Source: Rapana venosa
Lineage: Eukaryota; Mollusca; Gastropoda; Neogastropoda; Muricidae
Length of the DNA stretch: 64,000 nucleotides
Reading direction: 5' to 3'
Assembly: GCA_028751875.1 (NCBI GenBank)
Contig: CM054140.1
Location: forward strand, 32,512,408-32,576,407
The notes beneath the pieces are model-generated. The model had not been told where the DNA came from. It saw only the letters and a program-made list of their open reading frames with translations, and did no database searches. This document shows positions 12,151-24,800 of the stretch, piece after piece; the stretch's first letter is position 1, and the number at the start of each line of letters is the position of its first letter. Both the position numbers and the translations under genes were made by a program.

Positions 12151-15100
12151 TTCCCCTTCTTTTTACTTGCTAGTTGGGAAGGCATTTTAAAAACTCCCCT
12201 TTATTTAAAAAAAAAAGGAAAAAAAAAAAAACGAGGAAAATATTGCCCTTCGCTGGGAAAAAGTAAGTGAAAGGGGGGGGTAAAGTAGAACATGGTTTTT
12301 TAAAGTCTGAAACTCTAAAAAAAACCAAAAAACGCACGAAAAAGTAATCATGCAAGGTTTACTGCCACAGCGTAATTTTTTTGCAAGGTTGGGCCCTCTT
12401 TTTGGGGAAAAAAAATTTTTCCCCAAAAAAACAAGGTTTTTTCCCCAAGTTTTTTTAAAAAAGAGGTCCCGGTGCGAAACCGCCGCGCAGAAAACATCTT
12501 TTAAAATTTAAAAAACCTGTTTGGTTTTTAGAAGGCAGGTTTTTTGTGTGCCGGGGGAAATGAAAAAATTTTTTAAAAAAAGCATATACAAGGGGGTTTC
12601 ATGTAAAAAAAAACACATGAGTGCTTATTCCATTACCCCAAAATTTAAAAAAAAAGAATGAATGAATGAATGAATGGGGATCACTTTTAAATTTTACAGG
12701 AAAATTTTTTTCCTTTTTCTGGTGAGATTCCCCCTTTGGGGGGTTTTTTTTTTTCAGGCTCGGGCCAGATTTTTAGGGTCGCGGTGAATGGAAAGAAAGG
12801 GTTTTTCAAATTTTTCATTTCCTTTTAAGCTGGTACCCCGCAAACTCCCGTCATCCACAGTTTTTCGGTCAATGCGGGGGAAAAAAATTTAAAAAAAAAT
12901 TTTGTAGGGGGAAAAAACTTCTCCCTTTATTATGTACACTTTTTTTTCTAAAAAATTTTCCCCATACATTTTAAAATTTATGGCTTTACCTTTTGGCCTT
13001 AGGGTTTTGCAGGCTGGGTTGCCCCCAAATTTGGAAAAAAAAAACCCCAAAGCAACTATCCCCACTTCCCCCCAATTATTAAGTCATTTAAAAAAAATCC
13101 CTTCCCCCCACCAAAAATTTTTTGGTTTTAATGAAAAAAAAGGGTGTTGAGAAAATTCAGTAGACCTTTTCACAGACATTTTCAAAAAAGATATAAAAAC
13201 CCAAAAAGGGGTTAATAAATTCTCCTCCTTTCTTTCCCGAAAAAACAAAATATGTACTGTAAACAACTAACTACAAAAAAAAACCCCCCAGCGAGTAAGA
13301 TTTAAGGAAAATTTGCCAATTTTTTTTTGGGGCACTATGTACCGAATAAAGACATGGGGACTTTTCACAAAACTGACTTCCCAAAATAACAACCCGAAAA
13401 AATGTGTAGTAAACGCATTTGCATTTGACTCAAAACCCCCCTCCAAATGACAAAACAATGGGAAACAATAAAAGGGGCCCCGGGAGGCAAACAGGTCCAG
13501 CACACATCTGAGAAAGGCTGTTGTAAACATGGAAAAATTGGGGGGGGGGGGGGGGGGGGGGGGAAGGGGGGGGAGGAGAAAGAAAAAGAAAAATGGGCCC
13601 AAATGTTTTGAATGAAAAAAAACAACCCAACTGAAAAATTGAAAAATGAAAACACTTCAATGTGCATTCTTATTGAAAATTTTGGGAAAGCTTTTTAAAA
13701 AAAAATGACTATGAAAGAATATAAAAAAATAAAACCCTAAAATTGACTACTGTATAGTAAAAACATTTCGACTTTTCATTTTTACAAAAAATTTGGCAGA
13801 ATTTGAAAAAAAAAAAAAAAGAAAAAAAAAAGACCCCAAATAATTTTTTTTTAAAAATTGGGGGTTACCACTTTTATTGTAAACACCCCAATTTTCCTTT
13901 TATGGTTTATGTGTTGGAATGCGGGAAAAACTCAAGGAATCCTGGGGGGTTTTAGTTGTGGCCTTTTGTTATGCACTGTCGTGTAGCATTCACCGGCAGT
14001 TTTTATAGCACACAGGGTTCTAGGAGAGAGAAAAAAAAGGAAAATGAAAAGCCATAAAAATTTTAAAACACATCCATCTTGAAAAAAAAAAATAAGCACC
14101 CATCTTAAAAAAACCCAAAATCTAAAATGTTTGAATTCCCGATTCATCTTTTAAAAAAAAAAGATAGTTTTTATTTACTCATTCAAAGGGGTTAAAATTG
14201 GGGGCAATAACAAAAAGCATTTTTAAATGTTTATTTATTAGAGTGGGTTTTTACTTACAATTGCAGGGTCAATAAAAAACAAAACATTTAAAACCCTGTT
14301 TTCTTATATAGATTTATTATATTTCAATTTTTCAGGGTTTTAAAAACAAAAAGCAATTTAAAAACCCTGTTTTTCTTAAAAAAGAGGATTTTTAATTTTA
14401 AAATGCAACTCCTTGAAATTAAAAATGGGTAGGGAAATGAAAAATTTTTCCCCGTGTGGTAAGTATTTGGTGCAGGAACAAAAAGCACTTTGTTTGGAAA
14501 AGAGAAAAAAAGACATTCTGAACTTTTTCAAAACACACAAACAAATAAATTTAGAAACCGACACCCCCACCAAACACACACACCAAACACAAAAACCCCC
14601 CCCACCTTTTTCCCCAAATTTTGGGCAACCCTTTCCCCCCGTGCCTTTTTTGGGCCTCTGGATTTTGGCCCCGAGCTGGAAAAAGAGTGTAGGAGAGGCA
14701 TGGAAAGGGGGTGTCGTAGCCGGCCCCCAAGAAGTCAAGGTTGCCCTTCATTTCATCATCCCTCACCCTGAAAAACAAAACAACCCAAAAAAGATCCAAA
14801 ATTAATGTATAACGTTTTCTTTTTTGGGGGGGGGTAAGGGTAGTTGGGGGGTTTGCAACTGAGTTCCAAAACTGAGGGGGGTTTGGTTTAAGGCCCCCAC
14901 TGAAGGGCTTCTTTTTTTGAAGGGAAATTTTCTTCCAGGGGGTAACCTTTTGAAAGACTCCATGCCCTTAAAAGTCCTTTTAGGAAAAAACTAAAACCCA
15001 AAGGGCCCCAAAGTACATGGAACAGAACTTTAAATTTTTTAAACCCCAAACCCGCCTTTTGAAGAGTAGGGCAAATTTTTATGCCATATGAAAAGGATGG

Positions 15101-18100
15101 GCAAAAGAAACCCCCCCCCCCCCAAAAAAAAAAAACCCCCATGAGCCTGGTGTGTTTGACATCATCCCCGAAATGGAAAAGTTGCAACCTTTAAAGGGGG
15201 ACAATTGGTTTTAAAAAAAAAAATTTCCCCCTTTATGGAAACCCCTTTAAATTCTCCCAGTGAGGAAGCCCCCCCTCTTTTTTGTGGTTTTTTTTTTGGT
15301 TGGGGGGGGGGGAGGTGGTTTTGGTTTTCAAAGTTTAAAAGCTTTAATATCAACCCCGGTGAGGGAAGGGGCCCCCCTTGTTCACTTGCCCCCGCCCCAC
15401 GCCTGAAAAACTTCAAAGGGGGCCCGCCCCCGGACTCCTCAAGGGGTTAAAGGGGGAAAATCAAATGAGTCACTTTTGAAACAACAATTTTCATCGGCGT
15501 CTCATTTCCTCAGCCGCCAACAGCAAACAAACAGCCGCATTATCTTCATCAACATTTGACCCCCGGGCCCCCAAAAAAGTTATGGGGGGCGGGGTTTGGG
15601 GGGCCCCATGGGGTTGGTGGGCAACAATTTTCTACAGGTGGTCTGTCTTCAAAACCTTTTGCGATCACAGCATTATTAATAAAAAAAATTTCTTTTAAAG
15701 TCCCAAAGGGTTTTTTTTATAGTGTTGTTTGTTTATAGAAATATCCCCAAAGGGTTGTACCAAAAAATGTAAAACTATTGTATCGTGGGGGTTTTGTATT
15801 TTCGTATGTGGCGTGTGCAAGTCCAAAGGATGAAAACATTGCAAGGGGAATTTTTTTTTTTTTTAAAAAAAATTTGCGTCCATTCCCCTTTAGTTCTGTT
15901 AAATTTCCCCAAAGGGGGGGAATAGCTAGGTTTTTGAGAAAATTTTTTTCGTGATCTGACAAATTCTGTGTGGAAAACATATGCGGGCCTTGGTTATTCT
16001 CTCATTTCCAAAGGGATTTTTAGGGGGAGTGGGTCAGCACTGTTAAATTCAGAGGGGAAAAATTTCTTGAATGAGATTTTTAAACCCAGGTCCCGCAGAT
16101 TTTACAAGACAATGGGAATCCCCCTAAAACAATGAAAAATTTCAAAAAAATAAGCTGAGTTTAAAGGCCTGATGTCATCTTATCTGAGAAATTTAAAACC
16201 CCCTCCTCACCTTTTGGTCCCCTGCCAATGTGGTAAGTGGGCCCCAGGGGGGTCAAATTTCAGCATCAAAAAGGCCCCCGGGGATTGCCCCCCCCCTTCA
16301 CATCCAAACCCGCAGTTTTCAGGAAGTCGCTGTTTTCCCGCAAAAGTCCCCTCAAAAAATGCAGTTCTAAACCTTTTCCCTTTTTTGGGGGGTCCCGGGT
16401 TTAATCTACCCAGAATAAAGGGCATTTTTTGGGCCTTTGTTTTTGGGATGCCTAAGAATCCTGAGACCCAGTAAACACAAACTGATGACAACTTGGGGAA
16501 ACCTGCAACTGACCAAAGGACATGGCCCGGGTTTTTTAGTTTTGCTGCAGTGACCCCGCTGGTTTTCTCAGGTTCAGCGGGGCTCTACCAGGCCCCGGGC
16601 CAATGGGCCGGGACAGCCCCAGTGTGGAGGGTGGGGCAGGACTGAAAAGGAAAATGGGGTGGGTTTTTTGTGCACATGGGTTTCTTTTTTTTGTTTTTCC
16701 CCGGCAAGAATTTGAAGGTTAACCTTGTGGAATTTTTTAAAGTTTTTTAAATTTTTTCATAAAATTTTTAAAAAAGTTTTGATTAAAAAGGGAATTTTCT
16801 TTAAAATTTGGGGCCCGTTAAAAGGGGGCTTTAATATTAAAAGTTTGCCCCTTTCGACATAACCCCCTTTTTAGAGGGCCCCCCCCCCCCCCCGGGTCTT
16901 TTAAAACAAAAATTTTGGAATTTTTTAGTAAAATTCCCCCCCTTTTTTTGGGCCTTGGGTAAAATAAGGGTTGGGGGTTTTTCCCCAAAAACCCCGCCCC
17001 CGGTCAACCCTAAAAACCCCATACAAGGGTTTGCATTTTAAACCAAAGAAAGATTTTAAGGGGTTCCCTTTCAACCCCTTGGGGTTCCTAAAACCCCCTT
17101 CCAGCTTTTAAAAAATTTTAAAAGGGTTTTTCAAGAAACTGGATTTCCCCGGCCCTGCGGATCTTTAAAGGGGTATACCAAAATTTTTGGGGGGAAAAGT
17201 GCCTGTGGGTTGTTTATTTTTTTTTTCTTTTTTTCGAAGGGGGGGTAATAAGCCCCAAAAAAGGTTTTTTTCCCCCCAAAGGGATGAAAAGTAAATAAAA
17301 AAAAATCCGTGGAGGAGTGAGTTTTATTTTAAAAAATTTCTTCACCCCAACAACAGAAAAAATAAACCCCAAAACACCCCCCTTTCATTTTTAAATTTAC
17401 CCCAACCCCCCAAAAAGAGGCCCCAAATTTCAAAAAAGGGAACAATTTTAAAATGTTCGCCTTTTTTTTTTTTTCCTAAAAAATCTTATTTTTTCCCCCA
17501 AAAAAAAAGTTTTGGGTTTTACTTTAACCCCAAAAAAAATGGAGGCCCAAAAAACCCACAAACCCGGCCATTTTCCCCACCAGGGGTTGAAAAAATTTCA
17601 CAAAACTTCCCAACCCCAAAAGGGGCATATTTTCCTTTTAAAAAACCAAAACCCCAAAAAAAAGAAAATACCTGGGGGCCCCAATTAATTTTTAAAAAAT
17701 TTTTAACAATATTTTTTCCGCATAAAAGGTTTTTTTCTGGGGGCTTCAAGTTAAAAAAAACGGCAAAACAAAAACAAAAAAAGTTAAAAGAATGAAAACC
17801 TTAAAAATTTAAAAAATTTCAAAAATATAAATTTAAAAAAATTTTGGGGTGCTTTTTTTGGTTCCCAAAATTTAAAAAAAATTGGGGTTTTTTAGCAACC
17901 GGGGAACTTAAAAAAATGTCCAAATTTTTGCCCCCTTTTAATTAAGGTTACCAAAATTTTTACTTCTGGGAAAAGGGCAAAAAATGCCACCTTCTGGGGC
18001 CCCCCAAAAACCCTTAAATTTAAAAAAAAAAATCCTAACTTTTCTTTTAAAGGCAAAATTTTTTAAAATTTTTTTACAATGGACTTCTTTTTTGTTTTTT

Positions 18101-21100
18101 TTGGGAAAAAAAACTCTAATTTTTGTGGGGTTAGATTTTTAGTAAATTGAACCCCTTTTTTTTATTTTCACCCAAAGGCCTTTTGGGGAGGGAAGTGGGA
18201 GGGAAAAAGGGGGGAAAAGGGAAGGGGGGAAAATTTGGGCCCGGAGTCTGTTGTATGTATGTGTTTGGGGTGTGTGGGGTGGTTCTAAAATCACAGTTGT
18301 GAAAAGACATTAGATAACAAATTCATTCATTCAAAATAGGTTAGACTCCAATCCATCTGTTCAGAACAAATTCTAAAGAAAAAAAAAAGAAACCTACAGG
18401 GTGATAGGTTCTTCGCCACAACACCCATACATATTTTTCCTCCTTCCTTCCTCAGCTAGACCTCCGAGGTTGACCAATGGCGAGAGTTTTGCCTATCCAA
18501 CTGGTTTCGCCTACCATGAAAGCAGTGGAAACCCGCCATGCATTTTTAAAAAATACATTTTTTTGTCATTCACTCTTACTGGCACGAATGACCTTTTCTT
18601 CTGAAAAGCAGAACTGGTTTTTAGCATGTGAGAAAGATGCTCTGCGTGTGTTCGCAAACAGGACCTCAGTTTATAATCTCATCTGAAGGGCTTTTGGGGG
18701 AAATGGAGTCAGTACAGGTGTTAACTCCAGGGGGAAAGAATTCCTTTACATTACACAGGTGTCTAGATGGTGGATCAAACCTGGGCTCAATCCTGGGCTG
18801 TCAAATCACGAGCGCACCGCTCAAACCACTACGCTATCCCACCCCCACCCAAAAAAAAAAAAAAAAAGCAGAGATATGAAACATACACAGTAATGTTGAG
18901 ATCCACTTATTTGTGTCCAACATCTTGAGGCCATTGACGTTGAAAGGATCCTTTGGATTGAACAAGGAGTCCAGCTCTATGCCAAAGGCAGCTCCAGCGA
19001 TGGTGTCCATGGCGAAGCAGCCAGCAACGCTGCCAAAACACAGAGTCAACACTGCCCTCCGTTACGTCAGTACAGGAAGGAAAGCAGCAGGAGGGTACTT
19101 CCCTGCTCGTTCTGAGTTTCAACTGTCGTGGGTTCTTTTGACATGCAACAAGTCTGCAAGCACACAGGCCCCACTGCTTGAGAGTCTCCTCTTAAAGACT
19201 TGACTGACATTCAGTTTGATTTTCCCGTCAAGCTGGGAAGAAAGAGCGAGGCTGGGAATCAAACCCAGAGCCTGACAGTTTGCTTGTTAGGCAGGTGAAT
19301 GTCTAAACAGTCTTGCTGCCTTCCTTCTTTTTCCTATGCGGCTATGATCAGATGCTGAAGTCTCCAAAGTTGGAGTGCAACTGCCTAAGTGGCGGCATAC
19401 ACAAAATCTCACCACTGGTGAACCACAGGACAAAGCAGAGGCTGCAGTAAGGAATGCCTTTCCTTTCAGAAGTTGTTTACTACTTACTTACAAGTCAGTG
19501 ATTCAGACTGCAGTACAACTTGCTGATCCAGGCCAACAGCTCTGTCAGTTCATGACATCAGTGTAGTGCCAACGCCCACATTAACATGCTGTTTTGTTAT
19601 GTTGTAAAATGTTAACGCTGAGATTAGTCTTCATCCAAGACACGTTCTAAGCATAACAACCTGCACTCTGCTTTAAAGCAGAAAAAAAAATCCTCTGAAG
19701 TCAGAGCATGGTTGCCTATGTGGTGATGTACTTGAATAAATCATACACAAAAACTTCTCATCCAGTGTGTACTTTCAGTCTCACAGGGATTCCCAAGCAG
19801 TATGAGTGATTCAAAGAGCATATTCTGGGTGACCGCCAGGGTGTGTTAAGCTGGGAACCACCACCACCACCACCATCACCACCACCAACAACAACAACAC
19901 TTACAATGACAACGACAACACCACCACCACCACCACCAAACCTTGTGAGCGTAAACAATGGAAACGGAACTCACTATTTCAGTTCCACTTCTTCCCCGCT
20001 CTCGACCTTTTCTTTGATATATGTCTTCAGGTTCTGCACCACTCTGTTAATGGCTGGCATCATCTGCACAGAGATAAAAACAGCCACAGCGTCACAACTG
20101 CTTTTTTCTTTTCTCAAATAAAAACAGCCACAGCGTCACAACTGCTTTTTTCTTTTCTCAAATAAAAACAGCCACAGCGTCACAACTGCTTTTTTCTTTT
20201 CTCAAATAAAAACAGCCACAGTGTCACAACTGCTTTTCTTTTCTCAAATAAAAACAGCCACAGCGTCACAACTGCTGTTCTTTTCTCAAATAAAAACAGC
20301 CACAGCGTCACAACTGCTTTTCTTTTCTCAAATAAAAACAGCCACAGCGTCACAACTGCTGTTCTTTTCTCAAATAAAAACAGCCACAGCGTCACAACTG
20401 CTGTTCTTTTCTCAAATAAAAACAGCCACAACTTAACAACTGCTGTTCTTTTCTCAAATAAAAACAGCCACAACTTAACAACTGCTTTTCTTTTCTCAAA
20501 TAAAAACAGCCACAACTTAACAACTGCTTTTCTTTTCTCAAATAAAAACAGCCACAACTTAACAACTGCTGTTCTTTTCTCAAATAAAAACAGCCACAGC
20601 GTCACAACTGCTGTTCTTTTCTCAAATAAAAACAGCCACAACTTAACAACTGCTTTTCTTTTCTCAAATATAAACAGCCACAACTTAACAACTGCCTTTC
20701 TTTTCAACATTCTATAAAGTCATTTTTTCTGCAAAATAAACATTCCCATTATTTCCATCCCCCCCCCCCCATACACACACAAACTCAAACCAAACTAAAC
20801 CCAAACATCCCAATACTACTTCTTTTTGGCGAACACTCAGACAGCATCTTCTGTTGTCTGTCACATGAGTGAAAGTGCGTTGCGATGCCGTTAAGCGCTT
20901 GATAAATCAGGCCCAGCGCATCTGACTTCAGCATGGGAGAGAACTGTCATTTCATAAGTCTGTCTGGAAAAAAAGGCAGGAGAATGGACCAGTAAGGCAG
21001 AAAATAAGACAAGGAGGCGACAAGAAGAAAAGGAACAAGGCAGAAACAAAGAGAGGGATAGAAGAGAGGGAATTCGTAGCACAGAATTTCCAGATGGTGA

Positions 21101-21765
21101 AAATGCTATTTATACTGACAGGCCCCTGGCATCCCCACAAGAGTACCCCAATACAAAACAACCCCCTCCCTCCCTCATCCTAGCCACACACAAAAGCCCA
21201 ATAAACTAAACACAAACCCACAACCTACGCAACAAAACCCAGACAAAATTTTCCCCCCCCCCCCCACCCTCCCCTTCACAACAAAATCCAGACAAGATAG
21301 CATCATCATAACGTTTTTTTCCCCATACAAAAACCAACGGATAAAATGTTAAGCTCTAGATGGAAGCAACAAACCCTCCATTCCCCCCCCCCCCCCCCCA
21401 TAAAGTTAACACCCCCAACTACAGTTCATGGTTGGGGGTTAAACCCTTGTTATGTGAACATTTACAAAAAAACCTTTTGTCATCAAAGAAACAAAATGAA
21501 TGATAAATAGAGTGACATATTAAATCCATTACAATATGCATATGTGTGTGTATGTTGGTTTTTTTTTTTATCTATTTTTCTTTTTGTTCGAATAATGGGG
21601 TAAAAAAAAATCCCCTTTTAACCTTACTTTCTTCAACTTTCCAGAACTGAAGGGGGAGAGAGTTTTTCCCCTCACATGTTTTCCAGTGATCGTTTTCAAC
21701 AGGTCAGATTATCTTCCCATGGCGTGGGTTTAAATTTTTGAGCTGAAAAACACACACAACAAACA

Positions 21766-21806
<41 letters not shown>

Positions 21807-24800
21807 CAAATAAACTGCAGTGTCTATATCCTCTTGTCGGGATCAAACAAAAAGCTCTTCCCCAAGCTGAAAGGGTTACTGCCTAATGGTGGGGTACAAC
21901 AGGCAACACAACATCTCACCATTGGTCCACCTCAGAGCTCTGGCCAAGGAACAAAAACAAAAAACCCCCCAAAACCTCAGTCACAGTTTGAGCATGAAGA
22001 CCATAGGATTACAGGTTCAATAATGACATATATCACAAACTTCACATCAATGGATCTATAACAAAAAACCCAAACAAACAAACCATGCAAACTCTATTTG
22101 ACTAAAAGATACAACTCTAAAAATCTGACTTACTACACTTCTAACCCTTCACAAATTACTCTAAATGAGTTTCTTATATATTTTTCCTGTCACGACTCTT
22201 ACTCTGCACATAATTTTGAGCATTATATTCTGTTGAAGTTGATCCTGTAGATTGGTTTGTTTAAAAAAAAAATTGAAACGACAAAACCAACAACAACAAC
22301 ACCACCAACCCCGTGTTACAGATTGCAAGCTGAGTACTCTACATCTCTCAGGCTGTCACCATAGCTGGCAGGCACTTCAACCAGATAATGACCACAATTA
22401 CCTTTACTCCTAACATTAACTCCTTCAGTGCCCCAGGATAAAAACTGCCACATACTAGCCATCATAGTGCGATGGTTAGCATCGTGGATTATGGTTTGGA
22501 AGGTTGCGGGTTCCAATCCCATAAGCATCACATGGATTTTGGGGGACAACGGCCAGCACCTACCCACAGTGAGTTTGCTATGGGCTCGTTGGAAAGACTG
22601 GGACCATACAGCTAAGCTTCATCCACTTTATGGATGACCATGTGATTTTAGGAGTGTTGCTCAAATTGCCTGACCAGCATTGCAGGTGTCTTTATTTGTT
22701 GGGCCCAATTGATGCAAGGATACATCGTGATAAAAAGCTTAGAGTACAGCTCTGTCAAGTAGTCTCAAAGCACTTTCCATACCAGCACCATGACATCATC
22801 CTCATTGTCATGGATCAACATGCCATAAAATAAAATTGCCTTTGATTCAGTGGCTTCTGTTGCACTGGTCTCATGGTGACCTCAGTTTTGGTTTTCCCAT
22901 ACACTTCTGTGCCTGTGGGCAGTTTGTGTCCGGGCCTTCGGGGTTGGAGGTTCATGGGAGAAGGTTGTTCCAGGGATGCCACCCCAGGTGGGCATCTCAC
23001 TCAGTCTGGCTCCGCAACTGAGTAATTACTGTCAGCAGTTGGGGTCTTAGTAGGTGGTGTCCTGCGCATGTAAGCTCAGAACAGGCACCACTGAACACCA
23101 CCCCAGTGACCCAGCAGCAGTGCAGGGCCCCTCTGGCTGGTGGCCCCATGGCAGACTCACACTGAGGGGCACCCTGTGGACTTCTGATCCTGGGGATGTG
23201 GCATGACAAAGCCGGGCAAGGCTGGGGCAGAGAGATTGAAGCGAGCGGTGTGGGAGCAGTAGGACAGGAACGTCACAGGAAATGAGACAGGAAAAAAATG
23301 GCCACCATGGCTTCTGAATGCCTGAAAATGCCCTATGACAGGAAAAGCTGCCACTGACATGATAGGAATTTTCCTTACTGTCTCTCTCTCTCCACATCAG
23401 AGTTTTTCAATACACCCTACGATCAACCTGCATGGAACAATAGTGTGCAGTAAGAGTCCATCACAAACTAAATATCAAGTGTTTTGTTGTTGTTCTTGTC
23501 TTCTATTCCCCCCCCCCCCCCTCCTCCCATCCCTGGACCAAAACCCTCTTGGCACACAGGTACATACATGAGCATAACAAGAATACCGTAGTGACAGGAA
23601 AACCCCAGCAGAATGACGGGTATCTTTATCCTTCTGTTTGGGAAGTGATAGAAGTGTGTAACCATCAAGGCATTCCTATGAAGGGATTAAGAGGAAACGC
23701 TTCTTTTTTTTTAAAATTACAGATTATACATCTACTGTTATTTGGGAAGAGAGTGAACAGTTTTAATTTTAACTCATGTATAAAATGCACATAACAATCA
23801 AGGGGTTAAAAGAGAAAAAAACAACAACAACAAATGCAACAGAACTACAGAATCTATTTTACCGGTCTGTTCGGGAAATGAGAGAACTCTTTTGACCATC
23901 ACCTCACATAAATGGGAATTACAAAGAAGGGGTTTAATTTGAGGCCATATCTGCTGTTCTGCTTATGAAGTGGGTGTACTGTTTAACCCTCAACTCACGT
24001 AAAATGGGCATAACAATCAACAGGTTATAATGATAATAATGATTTATGGAATTTATATAGCGCTGATCTTGTGAAGCAAACAAATCAAAATGCTTGCATT
24101 CACATCAATCACATGCATCCAACAATTCACAAAATTTAATAAGGTTAACAAGTTATACATTCACATTACACAGACACAAATACACACATACACAAATACA
24201 CACATACACATACACAGACACACTTCAGAGGGAACCAGCTACTAGATGGTTCAATTAGTCTTTCGCCCCTATACCCAAGTTTGACGATCGATTTGCACGT
24301 CAGAATCGTTGCAGACCTCCATCAGAGTTTCCTCTGGCTTTGTCCTATTCAGGCATAGGTCACCATCTTTTGGGTCCCAATGGGCGTTCTCATGCTCCAC
24401 CTCACTGACGACGTAAGTGTGTGTGTGTGTGTATATGTATGTGTGTGTGAGCGTGTGTATGTATGTGTGTGTGTAATTTGTATTTTGCAGTGTATTATCT
24501 TACTGGTTTTCTTCTTTTTTATTGGTACACTTTATTGGTAAAGGATGTAATAATGTAGCGCTTCAGTATTATCATTAAGAAATTTGTTGTTAGATAGATG
24601 GCTTGATGAAAAAAAGCAAAAGCATTGCTTACTCAATGTACCATCTGGAAATAAAAATTTGACTTTGACACACACACAAACACAGTAATACGCTAAGGCA
24701 AGGTGATGGAGATGGAGGTTAAAAACCTAACAACCAACCAACAAACCAACACCAGCAGAATGAGACTAGAGGGTGTGTATTTACCGCTCGGTTGGGGAAA

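Noticed and set aside
13430..13530. Possible gene A K-helix exon
   Set aside because: The minus-strand text has a CPPG-like stretch but no ExxR, and the flanking sequence does not align with 51933-52010.
13267..13667. Proline-rich frames on the minus strand, possible signalling protein
   Set aside because: The prolines come from a G run at about 13541-13563 that is open in several frames at once.
20180..20710. 176-codon minus-strand frame with a 14-residue repeat, possible secreted repeat protein
   Set aside because: It is a direct product of a 42-bp minisatellite that ends at the E6 acceptor of gene A; no start context, signal peptide or homologous protein was seen.
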